This document shows, one piece after another, positions 28,001 to 36,525 of a stretch of 64,000 nucleotides of DNA (within the stretch, counting starts at the first letter, position 1; every line of letters starts with the position of its first letter). Where the stretch lies: contig NZ_JAJEJR010000003.1 of the NCBI RefSeq assembly GCF_021390595.1, forward strand, positions 1 through 64,000. Reading direction: 5' to 3'. Source of the DNA: Paraburkholderia sp. HP33-1 (GTDB lineage Bacteria > Pseudomonadota > Gammaproteobacteria > Burkholderiales > Burkholderiaceae). Position numbers and translations under genes: made by a program. The notes beneath the pieces are model-generated. The model did no database searches. It saw nothing but the letters and a program-made list of their open reading frames with translations, and had not been told where the DNA came from.

Positions 28001-29512
28001 TCACGCGTTCGCCATGCTCGCGCCCGCACTGCGGCGCAGCTTCATCCATGTGCCGTACACGATCGATGCGAGCACCAGTCCCACGAACCATGCATACGTA
28101 TAGAGCGTATTGAGGAACGCGGGCACGTTCGGGAACGATGCGGGGAACGCCGTGTGCAGAAAGCCCGGCAGATTGGGCAGCACGCCGATCGCGAGCGCGA
28201 CGACGGCGGCCATGTTCCAGCCGCCCGTATAGCTGTATTCGCCGTTTTCGTCGAACAGTTCGCGCTGGTTGAGCCGCGTGCCGCGAATGAAGAAGTAGTC
28301 GACCATCATGATGCCCGCGACAGGTCCAAGCAGCGCCGAATAACCGACGAGCCAAACGAAGATGTAGCCCTGTGTCGTCGCGAGAATCTTCCACGGCATC
28401 ATCACGATCGCGAGGCTCGCCGTCATGAGGCCGCCGGTACGATACGAAACGCGCTTCGGCCACAGGCTCGAAAAGTCGTAGGCAGGGCCGACGAGATTCG
28501 CGGCGAGATTGCAGCCCATCGTGTCGAGCGTGAGGATGATGAGCGCGACGCCGACACCGATGCCCGTCATGCGGCTCGTCAGATCGATCGGGTCCCAGAT
28601 CGCATTGCCGTAGATCACGACGGTGGCCGACGTCACGACGACCGAAATCATCGACAGCAGCGCCATCGGCACGGGCAAGCCGATCGCCTGGCCGACGACC
28701 TGATCGCGCTGCGTCTTCGCAAAGCGCGTGAAATCCGGAATGTTGAGCGCGAGCGTCGCCCAGAAGCCGACCATCGCGGTCAGGCTCGGCCAGAATGTCA
28801 CCCAGAAAAGCCCTTCTTTCTTGCCGCCCGCCGCAAACTGCGACGGCCCTGACAGCATCGAGCCGACGCCGCCCGCTTTCGACGTCGCCCACCACACCAG
28901 CGCAATGCACATCACGACCTTGATCGGCGCGGACCAGCTTTCGAGCCAGCGGATCGAATCGGTGCCATTCACGATGAAGTAGATCTGCAACGCCCAGAAC
29001 GCGAGAAAGCACGCGAGCTGGCCGATCGAGATATCGAGGAACGGCAGCGCCGCGCCATGCAGCGCATTACCGGTCAGGATGTTGAGCAGCGTAAAGATCG
29101 CACTACCGCCAAGCCACGTCTGGATGCCATACCAGCCGCACGCGACGATCGCACGCAGCAGCGCGGGCAGCTTCGCGCCCTGCGTGCCGAACGACGAGCG
29201 CACGAGCACCGCGTACGGAATGCCGTGCTTTGCGCCCGCGTGTCCGATCAGAAGCATCGGCACCAGCACGATCAGATTGCCGAGCAACACCGTCAACACC
29301 GCCTGCCACGGCGACATGCCCTGCTCCGTCAAGCCGGCCGCGAGCATGTACGACGCGATGTTCATCACCATGCCGACCCACAGCGCCGCGAAGTGATACC
29401 ACTTCCATGTGCGCTGCGCCGGGCCGGTCGGCGCGAGGTCGTCGTTATAGAGACTGCTGCCGTGCGCGACGGTCGCATGCGACGCGTCGGCGGATTGCGC
29501 TGTCTGCTTCAT
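28001..29512 (-). CDS. NCS1 family nucleobase/allantoin/hydantoin permease
   Basis: 503 residues with about 12 hydrophobic segments. Family features: TWKWYHFAALWVGMVMNIAS, SYMLAAGLTEQGMSPWQAVL, SSFGTQGAKLPALLRAIVAC and FGTQ-type substrate region, GWYGIQTWLGG, and NIPDFTRFAKTQRDQ. Inner-membrane cation symporter. Between preA and hydA in the operon, so uracil, thymine or a hydantoin is the likely substrate. Confidence 0.92.
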   Translation of the reverse strand: MKQTAQSADASHATVAHGSSLYNDDLAPTGPAQRTWKWYHFAALWVGMVMNIASYMLAAGLTEQGMSPWQAVLTVLLGNLIVLVPMLLIGHAGAKHGIPYAVLVRSSFGTQGAKLPALLRAIVACGWYGIQTWLGGSAIFTLLNILTGNALHGAALPFLDISIGQLACFLAFWALQIYFIVNGTDSIRWLESWSAPIKVVMCIALVWWATSKAGGVGSMLSGPSQFAAGGKKEGLFWVTFWPSLTAMVGFWATLALNIPDFTRFAKTQRDQVVGQAIGLPVPMALLSMISVVVTSATVVIYGNAIWDPIDLTSRMTGIGVGVALIILTLDTMGCNLAANLVGPAYDFSSLWPKRVSYRTGGLMTASLAIVMMPWKILATTQGYIFVWLVGYSALLGPVAGIMMVDYFFIRGTRLNQRELFDENGEYSYTGGWNMAAVVALAIGVLPNLPGFLHTAFPASFPNVPAFLNTLYTYAWFVGLVLASIVYGTWMKLRRSAGASMANA

Positions 29513-29559
29513 CGATGGATCTCCACTTGAACGCTCGTTGAGGGTGGGGCCGCGGTCTT

Positions 29560-30870
29560 TCAGGCCGCTTTGGCCGCTTGTAGTGCATCGGTCGCTTCTG
29601 GTGTGTCCGCAATGACTCGCGCCGGATTGTTCGGATGCGTCGTCCAGTTCGCGTACTCGCCGCTATCGACACGCTCCATCGTGATGCATTGCTCGACCGG
29701 GCACACATGCATGCAAAGATTGCACCCGACGCATTGCGCATCGATCACTTCGAAATGACGCTTGCCGTCTTTTTCACGCGTGATCGCCTGGTGCGACGTG
29801 TCTTCGCAGGCGATATGACAGAGGCCGCACTCGATGCACTTGTCCTGATCGATGCGCGCCTTGATGTCGTACTTGAGGTTCAGATACTTCCAGTCGGTGA
29901 CGTTCGGCACGGCGCGGCCACGAATCTCGTCGAGCGTCGCGTAGCCTTTTTCGTCCATCCAGTTCGACAGGCCGTCCGCGAGATCGGACACGATGCGAAA
30001 GCCGTAGTGCATTGCCGCCGTACACACCTGCACGCTGCCGGCGCCCAGCACCATGAACTCGGCCGCATCGCGCCACGACGAAATGCCGCCGATGCCCGAA
30101 ATCGGCAGATTCGGCGTTTCGGGATCGCGCGCGATTTCAGCGACCATGTTCAGCGCAATCGGCTTCACGGCGGGACCGCAGTAGCCGCCGTGCGTGCCCT
30201 TGCCATCGACGGTCGGCATCGGCGCCATCTGGTCGAGATCGACGGCGACGATCGAGTTGATCGTATTGATCAGCGACACGCCGTCCGCGCCGCCCTTGTA
30301 GGCGGCACGCGAGCCCATGCGGATGTCGCTGATGTTCGGAGTGAGCTTCACGAGGCACGGCAGCTTCGTGCCTTGCTTCACCCAGCGCGTGACCATCTCG
30401 ACATACTCGGGCACCTGGCCGACAGCCGAACCCATGCCGCGCTCGCTCATCCCATGCGGACAACCGAAGTTCAGTTCCACGGCATCGGCGCCCGTGTCCT
30501 CGACGAGCGGCAGAATCCATTTCCAGTCGCGCTCATTGCAAGGCACCATCAGCGAGACGATCAGCGCGCGGTCGGGCCAGTCGCGCTTGACCTCCCTGAT
30601 TTCGCGCAGGTTGACGTCGAGCGGACGGTCCGTGATCAGTTCGATGTTGTTCAGGCCCGCCATGCGCTGGCCGTTCCATTGCACCGCGCCGTAACGCGAA
30701 CTGACGTTGACCACATGCGGATCGAGCCCGAGCGTCTTCCACACGACCCCGCCCCAGCCCGCTTCGAATGCGCGGTTCACGTTGTAGGCTTTGTCGGTCG
30801 GCGGCGCGGAGGCGAGCCAGAAAGGATTCGGCGAAGTGATGCCGGCAATCGTGCAGCGTAGATCGGCCAT
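29560..30870 (-). CDS. preA: NAD-dependent dihydropyrimidine dehydrogenase subunit PreA
   Basis: 436 residues from the ATG at 30870 (GGAG 8 bases upstream); the long open frame 5' of it overlaps the preT gene region only by chance. FMN-binding dihydroorotate-dehydrogenase-like barrel (ADVELNFGCPHGMSERGMG, with the catalytic Cys region GCPHGMS), then two C-terminal [4Fe-4S] motifs, CIECGLCHIAC and CVGCNLCMHVCP. Reduces uracil and thymine to the dihydro form with electrons from PreT. Gap of 62 bp to preT upstream and 47 bp to the permease downstream. Confidence 0.95.
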   Translation of the reverse strand: MADLRCTIAGITSPNPFWLASAPPTDKAYNVNRAFEAGWGGVVWKTLGLDPHVVNVSSRYGAVQWNGQRMAGLNNIELITDRPLDVNLREIREVKRDWPDRALIVSLMVPCNERDWKWILPLVEDTGADAVELNFGCPHGMSERGMGSAVGQVPEYVEMVTRWVKQGTKLPCLVKLTPNISDIRMGSRAAYKGGADGVSLINTINSIVAVDLDQMAPMPTVDGKGTHGGYCGPAVKPIALNMVAEIARDPETPNLPISGIGGISSWRDAAEFMVLGAGSVQVCTAAMHYGFRIVSDLADGLSNWMDEKGYATLDEIRGRAVPNVTDWKYLNLKYDIKARIDQDKCIECGLCHIACEDTSHQAITREKDGKRHFEVIDAQCVGCNLCMHVCPVEQCITMERVDSGEYANWTTHPNNPARVIADTPEATDALQAAKAA

Positions 30871-30932
30871 GTTCGGCTCCGTGGGGATTCGCTTTTCAGG
30901 TAACGTTGCGTGCGTTGGCGTGCGTTCGGGTT

Positions 30933-32282
30933 TCAGGCCGCCTTGACGGCGGCGAGCGCGAAGGCCGCATCGATCGATGCCGCCGCGAGCTTGCCGTCCT
31001 GCACGGCCTGCACGGTCAGATCGACGCCGCCCGATGCTGCGCAATCGCCGCCCGCCCAAACGTTGACCAACGACGTACGCATGTCCGCATCGACCGCAAT
31101 GCGGCTTTGGTCGAGCGTCAACAGTTCGCGATCGAGCCCGACGGGTACCAGCGTCTGCCCGATTGCTTTGAGCACCATATCGGCTTCCACTGTGAAGCGC
31201 TCCGCGCCGCGGCCATTCACAGCGCGTTCGAATTCGACGCCGGTCACCGATCCATCGCTGCCGATCAATCGCACCGGCTTCGCATGTGTGACGAGCGTCA
31301 CGCTCTGCTTCTGCGCGAATTCGCGCTCGGCCCATGTCGCGCTCATCGATTCGACGCCGCGCCGATACACCATCGTCACGCTCGTCGCGCCGAGCTTGCG
31401 GCTTTGCACGGCCGCATCGACAGCCGTATTGCCGCCGCCGATCACGATCACGCGGCGCCCGACCGGTACCGTCGAAAGATCTTTCGCCTGACGCACCTGC
31501 TCGATGAAATCGACGGCGTTCATCACACCATCGAACGACTCACCTTCGAGTTCCAAAGCGCGCACACCCGCGAGTCCGACGGCAAGAAACACGGCATCGT
31601 GTTGCTGCCGCAACGTATCGAGCGTGGTGTCGCGGCCCAATGCGACGCCAGTCTTCAGCTCGATACCACCTACCGACAACAGCCATTGCACTTCCCGTTG
31701 CGCGAAGTCATCGACGGTCTTGTAGGCGGCGATTCCGTATTCATTGAGGCCGCCGCCTTTATCGCGGGCGTCGTAGATCGTCACGCGATGACCGGCCACC
31801 GCAAGACGATGCGCGCACGCGAGTCCCGCCGGCCCGGCGCCGACGACGGCCACGTGGCGTCCGCTGGCCGCTGCGCGTTTGAACTGCACGGCATCGCGCG
31901 CCATCGCCCAGTCCGTTGCATGACGTTGCAACGCGCCGATCGCCACGGGCTGCGCGTCCTGATGATTGCGCACGCAGGCGCCTTCGCAAAGGATCTCCGT
32001 CGGGCACACGCGCGCGCACATGCCACCCAGGGGATTCGCGGAAAGAATGTCGGTGGCAGCGCCCTTCAGATTGCCGTTGCCGATCTTGCGGATGAAGCCT
32101 GGAATGTCGATCTGCGTCGGACAGGCCTGCACGCACGGCGCGTCGTAGCAGTAGTGACAGCGGCTCGCAGCCGCGGCGGCGGCCGTCGGGTCGAGCAGCG
32201 GTGCAATATCGGCAAATTCGCACGAAAGCTGTTCGGACGACAGACGGTGCGCGGCGATGTCGCCGGTTTGCTTGATGGCCAT
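30933..32282 (-). CDS. preT: NAD-dependent dihydropyrimidine dehydrogenase subunit PreT
   Basis: 449 residues. GltD-like flavoprotein: N-terminal Fe-S cluster cysteines in CHYCYDAPCVQACPTQIDIP and GGMCARVCPTEILCEGAC, FAD motif VAVVGAGPAGLACAHRLA, and NADH motif VIVIGGGNTAVDAAVQSRKLG. AGGDCAASGG is the terminal FAD-binding ATG/GD motif. Feeds electrons from NADH to PreA. AAGGAAC precedes the ATG. Part of the operon from the amidohydrolase gene to hydA. Confidence 0.95.
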   Translation of the reverse strand: MAIKQTGDIAAHRLSSEQLSCEFADIAPLLDPTAAAAAASRCHYCYDAPCVQACPTQIDIPGFIRKIGNGNLKGAATDILSANPLGGMCARVCPTEILCEGACVRNHQDAQPVAIGALQRHATDWAMARDAVQFKRAAASGRHVAVVGAGPAGLACAHRLAVAGHRVTIYDARDKGGGLNEYGIAAYKTVDDFAQREVQWLLSVGGIELKTGVALGRDTTLDTLRQQHDAVFLAVGLAGVRALELEGESFDGVMNAVDFIEQVRQAKDLSTVPVGRRVIVIGGGNTAVDAAVQSRKLGATSVTMVYRRGVESMSATWAEREFAQKQSVTLVTHAKPVRLIGSDGSVTGVEFERAVNGRGAERFTVEADMVLKAIGQTLVPVGLDRELLTLDQSRIAVDADMRTSLVNVWAGGDCAASGGVDLTVQAVQDGKLAAASIDAAFALAAVKAA

Positions 32283-32397
32283 ACACGTTCCTTCGTCAAA
32301 GTGAGGACGTCGCCGTGCCTGCCGGCTTCGCGTGATCGAAGCCGGGACGGCGTGTTTTATGGGTGAAGCGTTGCGGCGCTACCGCTTCATCGAGCGC

Positions 32398-33675
32398 TTA
32401 CGGGGTGCTCTCGCAAGCGCGTTCCAGCATCGCGTGCAGCAATACGTTCGCGCCAGCCTCGATCCACTCGGGCGTCGCGTCTTCGACTTCGTTGTGACTG
32501 ATCCCATCCACGCAGGGCACGAACACCATCGACGTCGGCGCGACTTGCGAGAGATAGCACGCGTCATGACCCGCGCCCGACACCATGTCGCGATGTGAAT
32601 AACCGAAGCGTTCGGCAGCGGCGCGCACGGACTTCACACACGCCGCGTCGAACTTGACGGGCTCGTAGTAAAAGATCTGTTCGAGCTCGGTTTCGAGGCC
32701 GATGCCGCCTGCAATCTTCGCAACACCCTCGCGCAATTCGGCATCCATCTTCGCGAGCACGGCATCGTCCGGATGACGGAAATCGACCGTGAAGAACACT
32801 CGGCCCGGAATCACGTTGCGCGAGTTCGGATGCACCTGCATCATGCCGACCGTCGCGCACGCGAGCGGCGCGTGCGCGAGCCCGATACGGTTCACGAGAT
32901 CGACGACGCGCGCCGCACCCAGCAATGCGTCCTTGCGGCGCGGCATCGGCGTTGGGCCCGCATGCGCTTCCTGGCCCGTTAGCGTGATCTCGTACCAGCG
33001 CTGACCTTGCGCATCGGTGACCACACCGATCGTCTTCTGTTCGGCTTCGAGTATCGGACCCTGCTCGATATGCAATTCGAACGCCGCGTGCAGCGGATGG
33101 CTGCCACACGGCACGTTGCCCGCATAGCCGATCCGTTCGAGCTCTGCGCCGATCGTCTTGCCGTCGACGTCCTTGCGAGAGAGGCCGTAGTCGAGCGTAA
33201 AGACGCCCGCGAACACGCCCGACGCCACCATCGCGGGCGCAAAGCGCGAGCCTTCTTCGTTGGTCCAGATCACGACTTCGATCGGATGCGCGGTTTCGAT
33301 GTTGCGGTCATTGAGGCTGCGAATCACTTCGAGCCCGCCGAGCACGCCGTAGATGCCGTCGAAGCGCCCGCCGGTGGGTTGCGAGTCCGCATGCGAGCCC
33401 GTCAGCACAGGCAAGGCATTCGGGTTCGTGCCCGCGCGCCGCATGAACACATTGCCCATCTGATCGACGCTCACCGTGCAGCCCGCCTCCTTCGCCCAAC
33501 TAACGATGAGGTCGCGCCCTTGCTTGTCGAGATCGGTGAGCGCGAGACGACAGACGCCGCCCTTCTTCGTTGCGCCGATCTTCGCCATCGTCATGAGGCT
33601 ATCCCACAGCCGATTGCCGTTAATCGTGATCGACGTATCTAGTCCTTGTTTCAACGCTTCGGATACCGCATTCAT
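32398..33675 (-). CDS. N-carbamoyl-beta-alanine amidohydrolase (beta-ureidopropionase), M20 family
   Basis: 425 residues. Zn amidohydrolase that completes reductive pyrimidine degradation, giving beta-alanine or beta-aminoisobutyrate, CO2 and ammonia. Metal-site motifs: GSHADSQPTGGRFDGIYGV, WTNEEGSRFAPAM, FELHIEQGPILE, and GISHNEVED near the C-terminus; SGAGHDACYL carries a further conserved His. The same family includes allantoate amidohydrolase and L-N-carbamoylases, but the neighbouring preA/preT/hydA genes favour the pyrimidine role. First gene of the operon; strong GAGGAG before the ATG. An inverted repeat lies in the upstream divergent region. Confidence 0.9.
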   Translation of the reverse strand: MNAVSEALKQGLDTSITINGNRLWDSLMTMAKIGATKKGGVCRLALTDLDKQGRDLIVSWAKEAGCTVSVDQMGNVFMRRAGTNPNALPVLTGSHADSQPTGGRFDGIYGVLGGLEVIRSLNDRNIETAHPIEVVIWTNEEGSRFAPAMVASGVFAGVFTLDYGLSRKDVDGKTIGAELERIGYAGNVPCGSHPLHAAFELHIEQGPILEAEQKTIGVVTDAQGQRWYEITLTGQEAHAGPTPMPRRKDALLGAARVVDLVNRIGLAHAPLACATVGMMQVHPNSRNVIPGRVFFTVDFRHPDDAVLAKMDAELREGVAKIAGGIGLETELEQIFYYEPVKFDAACVKSVRAAAERFGYSHRDMVSGAGHDACYLSQVAPTSMVFVPCVDGISHNEVEDATPEWIEAGANVLLHAMLERACESTP

Positions 33676-34084
33676 TCGTCTTGCTCCTCTGGATCAACAC
33701 GCCTTGCAGTCCAAATGCGAGACACTGTGCATGGCCTCGCGACGAAGTGAAACTGGTGCATCGGTGGCGCAGAAGGATTCACTTTTGGGCATCGATGCAC
33801 ACGAGGCGTGCATAGCGCAAATGCCTGAAGCGTCCGATTGATGCGTTGGTAAACCCTGGCCGTGATGCCTGCTTCGAATCCTGTCCGATTGGACAGGTTG
33901 TAGCTGATTAAAATCATCAAAGCAATGTCTTTTGTGCGCGCCGAAACAGTTCGACATAAGAGCGAGAAGCATGCCATTGCGATGCAGCATGTCTTTTTGC
34001 CCGAATGACAAGTCGGCGCGAACGGTTATGTCGATGCGCACGCGAGCGGCTAGAATAAAGCGCGACGCAGCACCGAGGCCCACG
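33676..34084. other. Divergent intergenic region of pyrimidine operon and TetR gene
   Basis: 409 bases between the minus-strand amidohydrolase start and the plus-strand TetR start. It holds the 18-bp palindrome at 33880-33897. The TetR frame extends 5' into this region (to 33932) but without conserved sequence. No gene seen. Confidence 0.6.
33880..33897. promoter_or_regulatory. Perfect palindrome, candidate RutR-like operator
   Basis: CCTGTCC-GATT-GGACAGG, 7-bp arms and 4-bp centre. It resembles in size and layout the RutR operator of E. coli (TTGACC-type arms around a short centre). Lies between the pyrimidine operon and its presumed regulator gene. Confidence 0.6.
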
Positions 34085-34777
34085 ATGAAACACCACGACA
34101 CAATGTTGAGCGAAACGGACAACGACGAAGCGGCACCGCCTTTGCGGCGTCGCAAGGCTCACATTCGCGAGAGCAACGAAGCCCATCTGCTCGCGTGCGC
34201 GGAGGCCGTGTTTGCGGAGCGCGGCTTCGAAGGCGCGAGCACGGCGATGATCGCCGAACGCGCGGGCTTACCGAAAGCCAACGTCCATTACTACTTCCCG
34301 ACGAAGCTCGCACTCTATCGCCGCGTGCTCGAAAACCTGTTCGAAGACTGGCATCGGGCGGCGAATACGTTCGAAGGCAGCGACGACCCTGTCGACGCAA
34401 TCGGCGGCTATGTGCGCGCGAAGATGGAATTGTCGCGGCGGCGGCCGCTCGGATCGAAGGTATGGGCAAACGAAATCATTCACGGCGCCGAGCACATGCA
34501 GGACATCCTCGCGCATCGCGTGAAGCCGTGGCTCGATACCCGCGTGAGGGTCATCGACGACTGGGTCGCGCGGGGCCTGCTCGCGAACGTGGATGCGAAA
34601 ACGTTGATGTACATGATCTGGGCCACGACGCAGCACTACGCGGATTTCGATGTGCAGATACGCGCGCTCAGCGGCAAGCGTGCGCTGTCGCAAAAGGCGT
34701 TCGATGCGGCCACTGAGCAGGTCGTGCAACTTGTGATTCGCGCGTGCGGCGCGAGGTCTCCGTCAGCGAAGATCTAG
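34085..34777 (+). CDS. TetR family regulator, RutR-like
   Basis: 230 residues from the ATG at 34085. The N-terminal helix-turn-helix spans LLACAEAVFAERGFEGASTA, MIAERAGLPKANVHYYFPTK and LALYRRVLENLFEDW, the pattern seen in RutR-type regulators (NVHYYF-K). The C-terminal ligand domain is of the TetR_C type found in RutR. Encoded divergently from a pyrimidine-degradation operon, so uracil or thymine is the likely effector. Proposed repressor of that operon through the palindrome at 33880. Confidence 0.88.
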   Translation: MKHHDTMLSETDNDEAAPPLRRRKAHIRESNEAHLLACAEAVFAERGFEGASTAMIAERAGLPKANVHYYFPTKLALYRRVLENLFEDWHRAANTFEGSDDPVDAIGGYVRAKMELSRRRPLGSKVWANEIIHGAEHMQDILAHRVKPWLDTRVRVIDDWVARGLLANVDAKTLMYMIWATTQHYADFDVQIRALSGKRALSQKAFDAATEQVVQLVIRACGARSPSAKI

Positions 34778-34806
34778 CGTTGAATTCAGGTCCCGTGCAG
34801 GCAGTG

Positions 34807-35460
34807 TCACGTTAAAGCGTTCGCGCCGCCGAGTCGGGCAAGGACGTTCGCATAGTCCTCCGGCGTGTCCATATCGAGCGCGAAACGATCGTGGGCAGCG
34901 GCGTGAATGAACACCTCGTCGCGATGCTCCTCGATCAGTTTTCGACATCCCGGATTCACGTGACCACTGACGACTTCGGCCGCATAGCTTGCGGAAAACA
35001 CCACGGGGTTGCCGCGTCGTCCGTTGCAGAACGGCACCAGAATCGAGCCCCGTGGCATCGCGGCGAACGCGTCGATCAACTCGCGATAGTCGGCGGTATC
35101 GAGAAGCACCTGATCGGCCAGACACACCATCACGACGTTGCAGGGCGCGCTCAGGGCGGCCACGCCGACCGCGACGGAAGTCATCTGCCCTTCCTCATAG
35201 CGCGGATTGTTCCGGAACGTCACCGGCAGCCCGTCGAGCGCTTCCATCACCGCCCGGCCGCCGTAACCGGTGACGACCACGATTTCGACAGGCCCCGCCC
35301 CCGCCAGCGCGCTCACGGTGCGTCTGACGGCCGGCTGACCGCCGATCGGCAGCAGCAGCTTATGCCGGCCCTGCATCCTCGACGACAGACCGGCGGCAAG
35401 CACGACCGCCGAGAACGCCGGCGGCTCGCGGCACGCGGCGCTCTGCCCCGCGTCGTTCAC
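34807..35460 (-). CDS. Molybdenum cofactor cytidylyltransferase-like protein (MocA/MobA family)
   Basis: 217 residues from a GTG at 35460 that overlaps the stop of the XdhC-type gene (GTGA). Nucleotidyltransferase fold with the signature VVLAAGLSSRMQGRHKLLLPI, then CLADQVLLD and the C-terminal DMDTPEDYANVLARL. CO dehydrogenase uses molybdopterin cytosine dinucleotide, and MocA-type enzymes attach CMP to molybdopterin; this fits the position as last gene of the cox operon. The longer open frame 5' lies inside the upstream gene and is not used. Confidence 0.88.
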   Translation of the reverse strand: MNDAGQSAACREPPAFSAVVLAAGLSSRMQGRHKLLLPIGGQPAVRRTVSALAGAGPVEIVVVTGYGGRAVMEALDGLPVTFRNNPRYEEGQMTSVAVGVAALSAPCNVVMVCLADQVLLDTADYRELIDAFAAMPRGSILVPFCNGRRGNPVVFSASYAAEVVSGHVNPGCRKLIEEHRDEVFIHAAAHDRFALDMDTPEDYANVLARLGGANALT

Positions 35461-36515
35461 GTCTTCTCCAGATGGGCTTTGGTCTGGACGATCGCCAGAT
35501 ATTTCGCGGGCTGGCGCTCGAACTCCTGCTTGCAACCGTCGCAACAGAAGTAGAAACGCTCGCCGCCAAAGTCGAGCACATGTTTGGCCGACGCGATGTC
35601 GATCTCCATCCCGCACACGGGATTCAGATAACGCGCGAGCGGCGCGCCAGCCTGATTGGATGCTTCGCACGGCGACAACGGTGGCACCGTTTCACCGCAG
35701 GCATCAGCCTGTGCATCGGCCCCGGCAGCGGCGGCCTCTTCCAGCTCGCCGCGCAACGCGACCAACCCGGCGACCGCGCCCAACGCGATCTCTTGCGGCG
35801 TGTGCGCGTGAATGTGCGGACCCGCGGGCGCATGCAGCGCTGCCAGACGCTCCGGCGCGATGCCACGCACGCGCATCGTGTCACGCAACCGGTCCGCTTT
35901 GCGCTGACTCGCGACCAGCAGCACGGCAGCGGCCGTGCTGCGCAAGGCTGATTCGAGCGCCTCTTCGTCGCCGTCGCCCTGAGTGGCGACCAGAACCAAC
36001 AAGGGCTTGATCGCCTCGAACGCGGCCACCTCGAAACCTTGCAGGACGCGCGGCAGACCCAACGCCGCCAACGGCGCGGTCACGTTCGCCGCCGCGCACA
36101 CGCGCAGGCCCATCCGCTGCACCAGCACGCAGGCTTCGAGCGCAGTGGGCGTCGAGCCCAGTACCAGCACCGCGGGCGCGGGCAGCGTCGGTTGAATGAA
36201 CAGTTCGAGCGCGCCATTGCTGGCACACGGCATCGCATGCGCTTCGACGTCCGCTTCCGCACGGTCGGGCTCGTTGCTGATGCGTATGCGCTTTGGCCGG
36301 CCCGCGCGGATCGTCTGTTGCGCGGCCTCGATCACAAGCGCGCGCGAGCAGCCGCCGCCGATCCAGCCGTGCAGTGTGCCGTCGTCTTCGACCAGCGCCT
36401 GCGCGCCCACCCACGCCGAGGTCGGCGGCGCCGCGCGTATCACGGTCACCACAGCGAACGGCCGCGCCTGTTCGATCAGCCGTTGTTCAAGTTGGAGAAG
36501 GGTCTCGGTGCTCAT
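35457..36515 (-). CDS. coxF: XdhC/CoxF-type maturation factor with C-terminal YHS domain
   Basis: 352 residues. The N-terminal XdhC_CoxI domain (VVTVIRAAPPTSAWVGAQAL, HGWIGGGCSRALVIEAA) and Rossmann-like middle (PAVLVLGSTPTALEACVLVQ) are those of factors that insert or sulfurate the Mo site of molybdo-hydroxylases. A linker of about 50 residues leads to a metal-binding YHS-type domain at about 298-341 (NPVCGMEIDI, FYFCCDGCKQEFERQPAKYL) with four cysteines. A thiol-rich domain on a CODH maturation factor suggests a link to copper or metal delivery for the Mo-Cu site; that is inference. Lies 10 bp after coxE and overlaps the cytidylyltransferase gene. Confidence 0.88.
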   Translation of the reverse strand: MSTETLLQLEQRLIEQARPFAVVTVIRAAPPTSAWVGAQALVEDDGTLHGWIGGGCSRALVIEAAQQTIRAGRPKRIRISNEPDRAEADVEAHAMPCASNGALELFIQPTLPAPAVLVLGSTPTALEACVLVQRMGLRVCAAANVTAPLAALGLPRVLQGFEVAAFEAIKPLLVLVATQGDGDEEALESALRSTAAAVLLVASQRKADRLRDTMRVRGIAPERLAALHAPAGPHIHAHTPQEIALGAVAGLVALRGELEEAAAAGADAQADACGETVPPLSPCEASNQAGAPLARYLNPVCGMEIDIASAKHVLDFGGERFYFCCDGCKQEFERQPAKYLAIVQTKAHLEKT

Positions 36516-36525
36516 CGCGGGATAC

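Noticed and set aside
29635..32366. Plus-strand open frames (408 and 486 codons) opposite preA and preT
   Set aside because: Antisense shadows of Fe-S flavoprotein genes; no family features.
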